Source of the DNA: TMP-86 sp039807285
GTDB taxonomy: Bacteria; Pseudomonadota; Gammaproteobacteria; Steroidobacterales; Steroidobacteraceae
Direction: 5' to 3'
Assembly (NCBI GenBank): GCA_044226785.1
Contig: JBGAGK010000012.1
Span: forward strand, 62,001-126,000
DNA length: 64,000 bases
Shown: piece by piece, positions 15,877 to 26,115 of the stretch
Layout: every line of letters starts with the position of its first letter
Numbering within the stretch: position 1 is the stretch's first letter
Translations under genes and position numbers: made by a program
Notes under the pieces: generated by a model
What the model was told of the DNA's origin: nothing
The model's input: the letters and a program-made list of their open reading frames with translations, nothing else
The model's database searches: none

Positions 15877-17961
15877 AAGGCGCCCGTTGAAGGTGGCCAG
15901 CAGCTGCGATTGGGCACATGTCCGACCGCTGCCGCTGACCCGCTGGTATTGAGCATCGGAGAGCATGTCCCAGGACTGCATATCATCCCTGAGATACAGC
16001 TCAAGGTCCTCCCAGACGCGCATCCTGAGCGTCGGATCCTCCACCGGAAAGGCGACTTCGATGCGCCGGAAAAGATTCCGGTCCATCCAGTCGGCACTGG
16101 AACAGAATACTTCGCGTTCACCGCCGTTCTCGAAGGCGTATGCCCGCGAATGCTCGAGGAATCTTCCAACCACTGATACCACGCGGATGTTGTCCGATAT
16201 GCCGCCGACAGCGGGGCGCAGGCAGCAGATGCCACGGACGATGAGGTCGATCTTCACTCCGGCGCGCGATGCCCGGAACAGATCCAGGATGATGCTGGGC
16301 TCGGTCAGGGCGTTGAGCTTGGCGATGATGCGTGCCGGCCGGCCGCGTGAAGCGTGGTCGATCTCCCGCTGGATCTTCGCAGTGATTGCCTGGTGCAGGG
16401 TGAAGGGTGCATGCAGGAGCCTGCGAAGGCTGGGCACCCTGGTCAGGCCGGTCAGTTGAAGGAATATCTCATGCATGTCGGTACCGATGTCATCATCGCA
16501 GGTCAGCAGACCATAGTCGGTGTAGGTTCGCGCGGTGCGAACGTGGTAGTTGCCGGTACCCAGATGGCAGTAGCGCCTGAGCCTGCCTTCCTCGCGGCGC
16601 ACGACCATGATCAGTTTGGCGTGGGTCTTGTAGCCGAATACGCCATACATCACGTGCACGCCGGCGTCCTGCAACTGATTGGCCAGCCTGATGTTCGCCT
16701 CCTCGTCGAAGCGGGCCTGCAGTTCGATGATGGCGGTGACGTCCTTGCCGGCGTGTGCGGCCTCGGTCAGCGCCTGGACGAAGACCGAATCCGGACCCGT
16801 CCTGTACAGGGTCTGCTTGATGGCGAGCACATTGGGATCCGCGGCCGCCTGCTTGATGAATGCGGCCACCGGGGTGAACGCCTCGAACGGGTGGTGCAGC
16901 AGTACATCGCCCAGGCGCAGGGTGGCGAAGACATCGGAGCCCACTCCCAGTCCTTCCGGTACACCCGGGGAGAAGGGCGGATACTTGAGTTCCGGACGGT
17001 CCACCAGATCATACACAGCCATCAGCCGGTTGAGATTCACCGGACCGGCGACGCGGTACAGGTCCGCCTCGGCCAGCTGGAATTGCGCCAGCAGGTGATT
17101 GCTGATCTCCTGCGGCATGTCCTGGGCGGTTTCCAGCCGCACGGCGTCGCCGTATCGGCGAGAAGCCAGCTCGCCTTCGACGGCGCGCAGCAGGTCGTCC
17201 ACTTCCTCCTGTTCCACGAACAGGTCACTGTTGCGCGTGACCCGGAACTGGTAACAACCTCGTACCGTCATGCCCGCGAACAGCTTCGATGCGAATGCTT
17301 CCACCAGCGTTGCAAGGAACACGAACCCACGGCCACCCGGTCCGTCGGGCAGCCTTATCACCCGCGGCAGGGAGCGCGGCGCCTGGACGACGGCAAGCCC
17401 GGAATTTCGGCCAAAACCGTCTTCACCCTCCACGGCGACGGCGAAGTTCAGGCTCTTGTTCAGGATCCTGGGAAAGGGCCGCGCCGGGCCCAGCGCCATC
17501 GGACTCAGGACCGGCATGACCTCGTCCAGAAAATAGCGTTCCAGCCACCTGGCCTGATCACGGCTCCAGTTGCCGGGATCCATGAACAGGACGCCGGCAC
17601 CGGACAGTCCCGGCATCAGGACGTCGTTGAGAAACCGGTATTGATCCTCGACCAGCCGAACGGTGCGGGCACGGATGGCGGCCAGTTGCTCGGGCAATGA
17701 CAATCCGTCGGGCCCGCATTGCACCGCTCCTGCTTCCAGCAATTCCTTGATGCCTGCGACGCGGATTTCGAAGAATTCGTCGAGATTGGTGCAGGAAATG
17801 CACAGGAATCGCAGGCGCTCGAGCAGCGGAACCCGGGGGTCCCGGGCCTGTTCCAGGACCCGCTGGTTGAATTCCAGGAACGACATCTCGCGATTGACGA
17901 ACAACCGGGTGTCCCTCGGCGAAGGCATCGCAGTGTCCTGCATTGCTTCCGTTGCCTTCAT
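15859..17961 (-). CDS. ppk1: Polyphosphate kinase 1
   Basis: Reversibly polymerises ATP gamma-phosphate into polyphosphate at the inner membrane. The ATG at 17961 gives 700 residues, close to E. coli PPK (688); the longer open frame upstream overlaps the M23 gene and is Pro/Arg-rich. Visible features: N-domain FVNREMSFLEFNQRVLEQA, GYKTHAKLIMVVRREE (region of the phosphorylated His), RYCHLGTGNYHVRTARTYTD, and GRFLEHSRAYAF (second catalytic His). It converges on ppx with an 18-bp overlap. Confidence 0.95.
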   Translation of the reverse strand: MKATEAMQDTAMPSPRDTRLFVNREMSFLEFNQRVLEQARDPRVPLLERLRFLCISCTNLDEFFEIRVAGIKELLEAGAVQCGPDGLSLPEQLAAIRARTVRLVEDQYRFLNDVLMPGLSGAGVLFMDPGNWSRDQARWLERYFLDEVMPVLSPMALGPARPFPRILNKSLNFAVAVEGEDGFGRNSGLAVVQAPRSLPRVIRLPDGPGGRGFVFLATLVEAFASKLFAGMTVRGCYQFRVTRNSDLFVEQEEVDDLLRAVEGELASRRYGDAVRLETAQDMPQEISNHLLAQFQLAEADLYRVAGPVNLNRLMAVYDLVDRPELKYPPFSPGVPEGLGVGSDVFATLRLGDVLLHHPFEAFTPVAAFIKQAAADPNVLAIKQTLYRTGPDSVFVQALTEAAHAGKDVTAIIELQARFDEEANIRLANQLQDAGVHVMYGVFGYKTHAKLIMVVRREEGRLRRYCHLGTGNYHVRTARTYTDYGLLTCDDDIGTDMHEIFLQLTGLTRVPSLRRLLHAPFTLHQAITAKIQREIDHASRGRPARIIAKLNALTEPSIILDLFRASRAGVKIDLIVRGICCLRPAVGGISDNIRVVSVVGRFLEHSRAYAFENGGEREVFCSSADWMDRNLFRRIEVAFPVEDPTLRMRVWEDLELYLRDDMQSWDMLSDAQYQRVSGSGRTCAQSQLLATFNGRLSLTEG

Positions 17962-18019
17962 GTCGCTCGAGGTCCGTTGCAATCGCCCTGAGCAGAGCCG
18001 GCCGGCCAGCCCGGGGTGC

Positions 18020-19429
18020 TCAATTCCCTGCGGGAGACGAGGAGGCGGTTGCTGCGGGGTCGGGCCTGGCGGGCACGGTGGTGGCAAGGCTCGGTGTGGC
18101 CTGGGTGACCGGCACGGCCGCATCCAGTTGTGTCAGCAGGGGCCTTACGACGGCGGCGAATCGTACCTGCGCACTGGCATCAAGCGGCTCGGCCGCCGGC
18201 AGGCGCACGCGCTCGGGGTCCTTGTGCACGCCGTTGACCCGGTATTCATAGTGCAGATGCGGGCCCGTGGCGAGGCCGGTCATCCCGACATAGCCGATGA
18301 CCTGGCCCTGGCGGACACGGCTCCCCTCTCCAAGGCCTCTTGCAAAGCGCGACAAGTGGCCATACAGGGTTGAAATGCTCCGGGTGTGTGTCACGATCAG
18401 GGCGTTTCCGTAGCCACCCTTGCGGCCACGGAAGCTGATGCGGCCATCGCCGGCGGCACGGACCGGTGTGCCGGTGGGGGCGGCATAATCGGTACCCATG
18501 TGACCGCGGATCAGATCGAGAATGGGATGATGACGATGCGGGTTGAAACGCGAGCTGATGCGCGTGAATTCCACCGGTGAGCGCAGAAAGGCCTTGCGCA
18601 TGGGCATGCCTTTCGGGTCGTAAAACCCGGTACGACCATCACCCGGATCAAAGCGCACCGCCCGGTACACACGCCCGGCATTGATGAATTCTGCGCAGAG
18701 AATCTCCCCATCGCGCAGGTAGTGTCCGTCCTGGAAGACCTGGTTGTAGATCACCTTGAAGGAATCCCCTTCCCGCAGGTCGTATACGAAGTCGATGTCC
18801 CAGGCGAAGATGTTGGCCAGTTGCAGTGCGAGCTGCTCGGATATGCCTGCCGCATCAGCCGACTGGAACAGCGAGGAATCGATGGTGGCCGTTGCCATGC
18901 GCACCCGCTGCTCCACGGGGTTGTCGATCATCCGGGCCGAAAAACCGCTTGGTGCGCGGGTCACCTCGAGAGTCTGTGTTTCACTGACCTTGCGGGTCAA
19001 TGAATTCAGCGCTCCTTCGAGGTGTGTGAAATGGATGGCATCCCCGGGCTTCAGGAAATCAAGGCTCTGGCGAATGCCCGGCAGATCCCGGATTCGCGCC
19101 AGATCCGCCGGGTCCAGTGACAGGCGGCGAAAAATCCGGTCCAGGGTGTCATTGCGGTGCACCACGACTTCGATGCTTGCGGCAAGGCTCGCCTGCGCAG
19201 GTTCAGGTGCCCGGGGCGTCGTGACCTGGGATGGATCTGGCGCCTGTGCAGGCGGCGCGGGGTTTGCAGCGACAGGCAGCGAAGGATTGGCGCCCAGGCC
19301 GGCGGGCAGCAATCTGATGGCCGCAAGCACGAGGACCAGCAGGCAGGCAGCCAGGGCCAGATGGCGCATGCGCCTGGACTCATTCGCCGTGGGGCGAACG
19401 CTGGATGATGAGTCGGTCATGAGAGCCAT
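18020..19429 (-). CDS. M23 family peptidoglycan endopeptidase (MepM-like)
   Basis: A 469-residue LytM-type zinc endopeptidase. The N-terminus carries a membrane anchor (LALAACLLVLVLAAIRLLPAG) after a basic segment, then an OapA/LysM-like domain (VVHRNDTLDRIFRRLSLDP, FLKPGDAIHFTH), and the catalytic domain with GHMGTDYAAPTGTPVRA (HxxxD zinc ligands) and GLATGPHLHYEYRVNG (HxH). It likely cleaves peptidoglycan cross-links to allow wall growth. The C-terminal 60 residues are a Pro/Ala-rich tail. It is divergent from tyrS, as in related gammaproteobacteria. Confidence 0.93.
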   Translation of the reverse strand: MALMTDSSSSVRPTANESRRMRHLALAACLLVLVLAAIRLLPAGLGANPSLPVAANPAPPAQAPDPSQVTTPRAPEPAQASLAASIEVVVHRNDTLDRIFRRLSLDPADLARIRDLPGIRQSLDFLKPGDAIHFTHLEGALNSLTRKVSETQTLEVTRAPSGFSARMIDNPVEQRVRMATATIDSSLFQSADAAGISEQLALQLANIFAWDIDFVYDLREGDSFKVIYNQVFQDGHYLRDGEILCAEFINAGRVYRAVRFDPGDGRTGFYDPKGMPMRKAFLRSPVEFTRISSRFNPHRHHPILDLIRGHMGTDYAAPTGTPVRAAGDGRISFRGRKGGYGNALIVTHTRSISTLYGHLSRFARGLGEGSRVRQGQVIGYVGMTGLATGPHLHYEYRVNGVHKDPERVRLPAAEPLDASAQVRFAAVVRPLLTQLDAAVPVTQATPSLATTVPARPDPAATASSSPAGN

Positions 19430-19538
19430 CCGGAAAGACGTTATGTGAAGGCTAACGAGGGGATTCGGTCCGGGTCAATGATTTCGGACACAATCTTGCG
19501 TTGCGCCCAGGCGCAGGCGCCCCGTAAAGTGCGCGGCC

Positions 19539-20774
19539 GTGGACAAGCCAATGACAGCCCTTCAGTGCTCCGCAGGCGAGCAGATGGCGGAACTGCGCCG
19601 CGGTGCGGTTGACCTCATCACCGAAGCAGATCTGCTGCGCAAGATAGGCCGAGGCAAACCCCTGAGGGTGAAGGCAGGATTCGATCCGACCGCGCCAGAC
19701 CTGCATCTGGGGCACACAGTCCTGATCAACAAGATGCGCCAGTTCCAGCAGATGGGGCATGAGGCGATTTTCCTGATCGGCGATTTTACTGGCATGATCG
19801 GCGATCCTACAGGCAAGAACGCGACACGTCCGCGTCTGACCACCGAGGAAATCGAGGCCAACGCCATGACTTACCGGGAGCAGATCTTCAAGATCCTGGA
19901 TCCCGAGCACACGACCGTGGATTTCAATTCCCGCTGGATGGGACCGATGCGTGCATCCGGCCTCATCGAGTTGGCGGCCAGACACACGGTCGCGCGGATG
20001 CTCGAGCGTGATGATTTCGAAAAACGGTACAAGTCCGGCCAGCCGATTTCCATCCACGAATTCCTGTATCCGCTGGTGCAGGGCTATGATTCGGTTGCCC
20101 TGAAGGCTGACGTTGAACTCGGAGGCACGGACCAGAAGTTCAACCTGCTGGTGGGTCGGCAGCTTCAGGAATCCTACGGTCAGGAGCCACAAGTGGTGCT
20201 GACCATGCCCTTGCTGGAAGGCCTGGACGGCGTACAGAAGATGTCCAAGTCCCTGGGCAACTACGTGGCCATCCATGAGCCCGCCGAGCAGATGTTCGGA
20301 AAGCTCATGTCCATTTCCGATCCGCTGATGTGGCGATATTTCGAGTTGCTGAGTCTGAGGCCGGGTGCCGAGATCGCAGCTCTCCAGGTGGCAGTGCAGC
20401 ACGGGCGCAATCCGCGCGATGTGAAGTTCGAGTTGGCGCAGGAGATTGTCACCCGATTTCATTCCAGGGTTGCCGCCGAGGAAGCGCAACGGCAGTTCAT
20501 TGCCCGGTTCCAGCAAGGCGTCTTGCCCGAAAATCTGGAGGAAAAGACACTGATGATCGAGGGCGGCAGCATCCGTCTGTCTGCGGCTCTGAAGGCGCTT
20601 GGGCTGGTTGTCAGTACTTCAGAGGCGATGCGCAAGATCGACGAGGGCGCGGTCCGAATCGACCAGCAGAAAGTCAATGACCGGCAGGCCGCTCTTTCTG
20701 CCGGGCAGCGTGTGGTTCTGTCGGTGGGCAGACGGACGCTGGCCAGGGTGCACGTACAGAAACAAAAACCCTGA
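19539..20774 (+). CDS. tyrS: Tyrosyl-tRNA synthetase (TyrRS, long form with S4 domain)
   Basis: Charges tRNA-Tyr. The 411-residue product from a GTG at 19539 (an ATG follows at 19551) has the class I signatures HLGHTVLINKMRQ (HIGH) and KMSKSLGNYVA, with KAGFDPTAPDLHLGH and GGTDQKFNLLVGRQLQ in the catalytic core, and a C-terminal S4-like RNA-binding domain (RLSAALKALGLVVSTSEAMRKIDEGAVRI). It is directly followed by the rRNA operon promoters: the -35 of P1 overlaps the last base region after the stop. Confidence 0.96.
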   Translation: MDKPMTALQCSAGEQMAELRRGAVDLITEADLLRKIGRGKPLRVKAGFDPTAPDLHLGHTVLINKMRQFQQMGHEAIFLIGDFTGMIGDPTGKNATRPRLTTEEIEANAMTYREQIFKILDPEHTTVDFNSRWMGPMRASGLIELAARHTVARMLERDDFEKRYKSGQPISIHEFLYPLVQGYDSVALKADVELGGTDQKFNLLVGRQLQESYGQEPQVVLTMPLLEGLDGVQKMSKSLGNYVAIHEPAEQMFGKLMSISDPLMWRYFELLSLRPGAEIAALQVAVQHGRNPRDVKFELAQEIVTRFHSRVAAEEAQRQFIARFQQGVLPENLEEKTLMIEGGSIRLSAALKALGLVVSTSEAMRKIDEGAVRIDQQKVNDRQAALSAGQRVVLSVGRRTLARVHVQKQKP

Positions 20775-20802
20775 TTGACACCCCGCTCCTTGAAGCTATA
20801 CT
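20775..20802 (+). promoter_or_regulatory. rRNA operon promoter P1
   Basis: TTGACA at 20775-20780 and TATACT at 20797-20802, separated by 16 bp. This is near-consensus sigma-70 and begins right after the tyrS stop codon, 264 bp upstream of the 16S gene. Confidence 0.75.
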
Positions 20803-20847
20803 GCGCGCCCTTCCAGTTGGTTGTCTCGAATCGCGGTTTCGCGCCCA

Positions 20848-20875
20848 TTGACGGCGACGCACTTCGAGCTATAAT
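20848..20875 (+). promoter_or_regulatory. rRNA operon promoter P2
   Basis: TTGACG at 20848-20853 and a perfect TATAAT at 20870-20875 with a 16-bp spacer. It is placed 73 bp downstream of P1, so the operon has the tandem promoter pair common to rrn loci. Confidence 0.75.
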
Positions 20876-20909
20876 TGAAAGTCTTTCCCGGACCTTTGTT
20901 GCCCGGGAC

Positions 20910-20920
20910 GCTCCTTAACA
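20910..20920 (+). promoter_or_regulatory. boxA antitermination site of the rrn leader
   Basis: GCTCCTTAACA followed by an AT-rich stretch resembles the leader boxA (TGCTCTTTAACA) that loads the NusB/NusE antitermination complex. It lies in the expected place, between P2 and 16S. Confidence 0.6.
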
Positions 20921-21066
20921 AATCGAACAGGTAACTTGTGTGGGGACTCGTGTTCAGGCATCGGTGATGCCTTTGAATCGAGTTCCAGACGACCAGTCGT
21001 TCCTGCATCATTTCGATGCGGAACTTCTTGAGAGTCTGGGCTCAAAAACTTCAGTCGAAAGCATTT

Positions 21067-22592
<1,526 letters not shown>

Positions 22593-22691
22593 AAGAGACC
22601 GGCATCCACGAAACTGGATGAGTTCCCTCACAAGTTTCCTGTTCCAAGAGGTCTGCACGGGCAACCCGACGCCACTTCACAGCTTCAGCAG

Positions 22692-22768
22692 GGGTCTGTA
22701 GCTCAGTTGGTTAGAGCGCACCCCCGATAAGGGTGAGGTCGGAGGTTCAACTCCTCCCAGACCCACCA
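22692..22768 (+). tRNA. tRNA-Ile (GAT)
   Basis: Cloverleaf of 77 nt including an encoded CCA. The acceptor stem GGGTCTG pairs with CAGACCC, the anticodon loop CCGATAA shows GAT, and the T-arm GGAGG-TTCAACT-CCTCC is normal. It lies in the usual 16S-23S spacer position. Confidence 0.96.
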
Positions 22769-22834
22769 CGGCTCGGTGGCCAGGCGATGACAGCGCGCAT
22801 GTGGGTGCAATGACGTCGTCAATGCGTTTCGCGA

Positions 22835-22912
22835 GGGGTCATAGCTCAGCTGGGAGAGCGTCTGGTTTGCAACCAGAAGGTCGCTGAAAGTCGATCCCGG
22901 CTGGCTCCACCA
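22835..22912 (+). tRNA. tRNA-Ala (TGC) with an abnormal T-arm
   Basis: Acceptor stem GGGGTCA pairs with TGGCTCC, the anticodon stem TCTGG/CCAGA encloses TTTGCAA (anticodon TGC), and CCA is encoded. The gene is 78 nt, two longer than the usual 76. The extra bases fall in the T-arm, where the expected G-C-C/T-G-G-TTCGATC pattern reads GCTGA then AAGTCGATC then CCGGC. The T-loop is therefore nine bases instead of seven, the TTC of the TpsiC motif is lost and the last stem pair is A against C. It may be a damaged or unusual copy. Confidence 0.88.
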
Positions 22913-22997
22913 CCCACTTCAGCAATGAGGCGTGTCATGAGTCATGCGCCGCACGTTCGCGTGTGCATGACTCATGGCATGTGACGCGGTCTCACTG

Positions 22998-23010
22998 TGT
23001 TCTTTAAAAA
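22998..23010 (+). promoter_or_regulatory. boxA-like site in the 16S-23S spacer
   Basis: TGTTCTTTAAAAA resembles the spacer boxA that re-arms antitermination ahead of 23S, at the expected distance (about 130 bp) from the 23S start. Confidence 0.55.
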
Positions 23011-25025
23011 TTCGGCAATTTGTTTTTGACAAATCATGTTTGAAACCATTGTCTTACGACGGTGGGTTTCGAGCATGTATGTCGCATTCGAGAACCAGTA
23101 TAGATCTTTAGATATGACTCCAGATCGCCGGGTTATATGGTCAAGCGAAGAAGCGCACATGGTGGATGCCTTGGCGATAGCGATGAAGGACGTGTAGCCT
23201 GCGAAAAGCTTCGGGGAGCCGGCATGATGTGGCTTTGATCCGAAGATGTCCGAATGGGGAAACCCACCGCTTCGGCGGTATCTGCAGCTGAATACATAGC
23301 CGCAGAAGCGGTAAACCCGTGAATTGAAACATCTCAGTAACCGGAGGAATAGAAATCAACCGAGATTCCGTTAGTAGTATGAGCGAAAGCGGAAAAAGCC
23401 TCCAGTTCTGGTAAATGCGCAAGTCCTGGTGGAACAGTCTGCTGAAAGTCTGGCCATAGCGGGTGATAGCCCCGTACATGAAAGGATGAGCGTGTGAGGA
23501 ACGAAGAGCAGGGCGGGACACGTAATCCTGCCTGAACATGGGGGGACCATCCTCCAAGGCTAAATACTCTCTATCGACCGATAGTGAACCAGTACCGTGA
23601 GGGAAAGGCGAAAAGAACCCCGAGAGGGAGGAATAGAACCTGAAACCGTGTGCGTACAAGCAGGGAGCCCCGCAAGGGGTGACTGCGTACCTTTTGTATA
23701 ATGGGTCAGCGAGTTATTTTCAGTGGCAAGGCTAACCGAATAGGGGAGCCGTAGGGAAAACCGAGTCTTAATCGGGCGTCAAGTCGCTGGGAATAGACCC
23801 GAAGCCAAAGGATCTATCCATGTCCAGGGTGAAAGTAGGTAACACCTACCGGAGGCCCTGAACGAACCGCTGCTGCAATAGTGCGTCGATGAGGGTGTGA
23901 TAGGAGTGAAAGGCTAATCAAGGCTGGCGATAGCTGGTTCTCCCCGAAAGCTATTTAGGTAGTGCCTCGTGTCATTCACCCTTGGGGGTAGAGCACTGTT
24001 TAGACTAGGGGGACATCCTGCCCTACTCAAATCTATGCAACCCGAATACCAGGGAGTGTTATCACGGGAGACACACGGCGGGTGCTAACGTCCGTCGTGA
24101 AGAGGAATAACCCAGACCATCAGCTACAGTCCCAAAGTTCCGGCTATGGTAAACGATGTGTGCCAAAACAGCTTAGAGGTTGGCTTAGAAGCAGCCATCC
24201 TTTAAAGAAAGCGTAATAGTCACTAGTCTAGTCGGCCTGCGCGGAAGATTTAACGGGGCTCAAGCCGGGCACCGAAGCTATGGGTGTGCGTCCTTCGGGG
24301 TACGCGGTAGGGGAGCGTTCTGTAAGCCTGTGAAGCGAACCGCGAGGTTTGCTGGAGTGTATCAGAAGTGCGAATGCTGACATGAGTAACGTTAATGCGG
24401 GTGAAAACCCGCACGCCGAAAACCCAAGGTTTCCTGAGCGTGTTAATCAGCTGAGGGTGAGTCGGATCTCAAGGCGAGACCGAAAGGTGTAGTCGATGGA
24501 AAGCAGGTTAATATTCCTGCACCAATTGTTGCTGCGATGGGGTGACGGAGAAGGGGCTAGACGATCCGGGGCTGGTTCCCGGTTCAAGCAGGTAGTGTAT
24601 CGGCAACCCGGAAGTCCATTCAACACCGAGACGTGAGCACGAGGACTCTTCGAGTTCGAAGTCGTCGATGCCACGCTTCCAGTGAAAGCCTCTAAGCTTC
24701 AGGCAACAGTTGTCCGTACCGCAAACCGACACTGGTAAGAGGAGAAAAATCAAGGCGCTTGAGAGAACTCGGGTTAAGGGAACTCTGCAATTTGACATCG
24801 TACTTCGGGAGAAGGTGTGCTTCGTTTGTCATGGGATTTACTCCCGGAAGCTGATGGAGGTCTCAGAAAATCGGTGGCTGCGACTGTCATCAAAAACACA
24901 GATTCTCATAACACGAAAGTGGATGATAGGTCTGACGCCTGCCCGGTGCCGGAAGGTTAATTGATGGGGTCAGCCGCAAGGCGAAGCTCTTGACTAAAGC
25001 CCCGGTAAACGGCGGCCGTAACTAT

Positions 25026-25377
25026 AGACGTGGTCCCGTAAGCAAAGCAGAAATCGATCGCGGAATTCCTTGTTGAGTGCACAATCCGTATACCCAACTT
25101 AAAGCCAGTTACGTAAATAAACTTGGCTATATGCTGGAAACACTGAGTATCTGAGGGTACTGACTGCTCGATCGAGCGGCAGTGACAATCCTTTCAGTGC
25201 AGTCAATCAGCAGGAAAGACCGGTCTCCACCGGGAATCCTCAGAGACTATACGCCGAGCTCCCGTTCTGGGAGATGAGATAGGTCCGATCCGTATGGCGA
25301 TGCAGGAAGCAATCAAAGCAAAACTTTGATTGTCTTCGCGAGCCAGAGTGCATCAGCATTCGGTTCGTAACATCAAG
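25026..25377 (+). mobile_element. Group I intron in 23S rRNA at position L1917
   Basis: A 352-nt insertion after U1917 (exon ends GTAACTAT), ending with the required terminal G at 25377. Core elements: P at 25131-25140 (ATGCTGGAAA) pairs with Q at 25205-25218 (AATCAGCAGGAAAG); R at 25241-25250 contains CAGAGACTAT and S at 25279-25286 reads ATAGGTCC, giving P7 with one bulged G. A likely internal guide, AGTTACG at 25107-25113, complements exon CGTAACT (25017-25023), although the last two exon bases are not clearly paired. No coding region. Coxiella burnetii has an intron at the same site. The core closely resembles the next intron. Confidence 0.88.
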
Positions 25378-25383
25378 AACGGT
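25378..25383 (+). other. Six-nucleotide 23S exon (AACGGT, E. coli 1918-1923)
   Basis: AACGGT lies between the terminal G of the L1917 intron and the start of the L1923 intron. It supplies exactly the 3' strand of helix 69 that pairs with GCCGT in the upstream exon. Its assignment is supported from both sides: the next intron's guide GCCGTT (25433-25438) pairs with AACGGT, with the U1923-G wobble expected at a group I 5' splice site. Confidence 0.85.
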
Positions 25384-26087
25384 TGAATAAGTAAATGTTT
25401 GCACCAGCAATGGTGAGAGCTGCCTCTTAGCGGCCGTTGTAATCGGCTATATGCTGGAACAGCTGAGTATCTGGCGGTACCAAGCAAAGGAATCACGAGG
25501 TGACAATCCGTCCAGTGCAGCCAATCAGCAGGAAAGACTTCAGTTCGACGAGAAGAGATGCTGGTTTCTGGCAGGCTTCGATCGAAGGCGAAGGCAGTCT
25601 TTGCATTTCGATCAAAAAGCATGAACCGTTGAAATTTGGTTACCTGGTACAGCCTGAATTTTTCATCTACCAGCACCAAATCAGACGAGGACTGCTCGAG
25701 CTTGCGCAAGGCGTGCTTCTGAGCACGGGAGTATTCGGCCCAAACAAGGGAACGAAGACGTGTTGATCTTTTCGATCATCAGTCGTCGGATCATTGTGAG
25801 TCGCGTGCTGCCATTTCTGGAACGCTACGGCGTTCTCGTTCAAAACGCTGGAGTTACGTCTGTTTCGTGAAATCGTGATGGCCATGGAATGCAAACGCTA
25901 TCATGATCCCCTGGGCCTGGTCGAAATCGTTCAAAAGCCTACCAAATGAACATGGCGGGCAAGCAGCGACGGCGACCAATCGGGGAGATAACTGAAAGAA
26001 TCCTCAGAGACTACACGCCAAACCCGCTTTTCCCAAAGCGGTGAAGATATAGTCCGATCTTGATGGCGACACCAAGCTAACAAAATG
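25384..26087 (+). mobile_element. Group I intron in 23S rRNA at position L1923, carrying a degraded LAGLIDADG gene
   Basis: A 704-nt insertion after U1923 that ends in G at 26087, followed by exon CCTAAGG. P1 is clear: guide GCCGTT at 25433-25438 pairs with exon AACGGT, and CTTAG at 25426-25430 can form P10 with CTAAG of the 3' exon. P (25451-25460, ATGCTGGAAC) pairs with Q (25523-25536, AATCAGCAGGAAAG); R (26003-26014, CTCAGAGACTAC) and S (26044-26055, AAGATATAGTCC) form a canonical P7. The endonuclease remnant lies between Q and R. Core segments are shared almost verbatim with the L1917 intron, indicating common descent or one copying the other. Confidence 0.9.
25500..25949 (+). pseudogene. 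LAGLIDADG homing endonuclease, frameshifted remnant
   Basis: The frame open from 25500 contains GFWQASIEGEGSLCISI, the LAGLIDADG-type helix and first strand, then LKFGYLVQPEFFIYQHQ and RGLLELAQGVLL, and stops at 25764-25766. Protein-like sequence continues in another frame (VLIFSIISRRIIVSRVLPFL, from 25760) and then returns to the first frame from 25848 (LFREIVMAMECKRYHDPLGL) to a stop at 25947-25949. The three pieces in order match a single-motif endonuclease of about 140-150 residues as found in 23S introns. Two compensating frameshifts inactivate it. The real start is unclear, since the first 20 codons overlap the intron core. Confidence 0.85.
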
Positions 26088-26115
26088 CCTAAGGTAGCGA
26101 AATTCTTTGTCGGGT

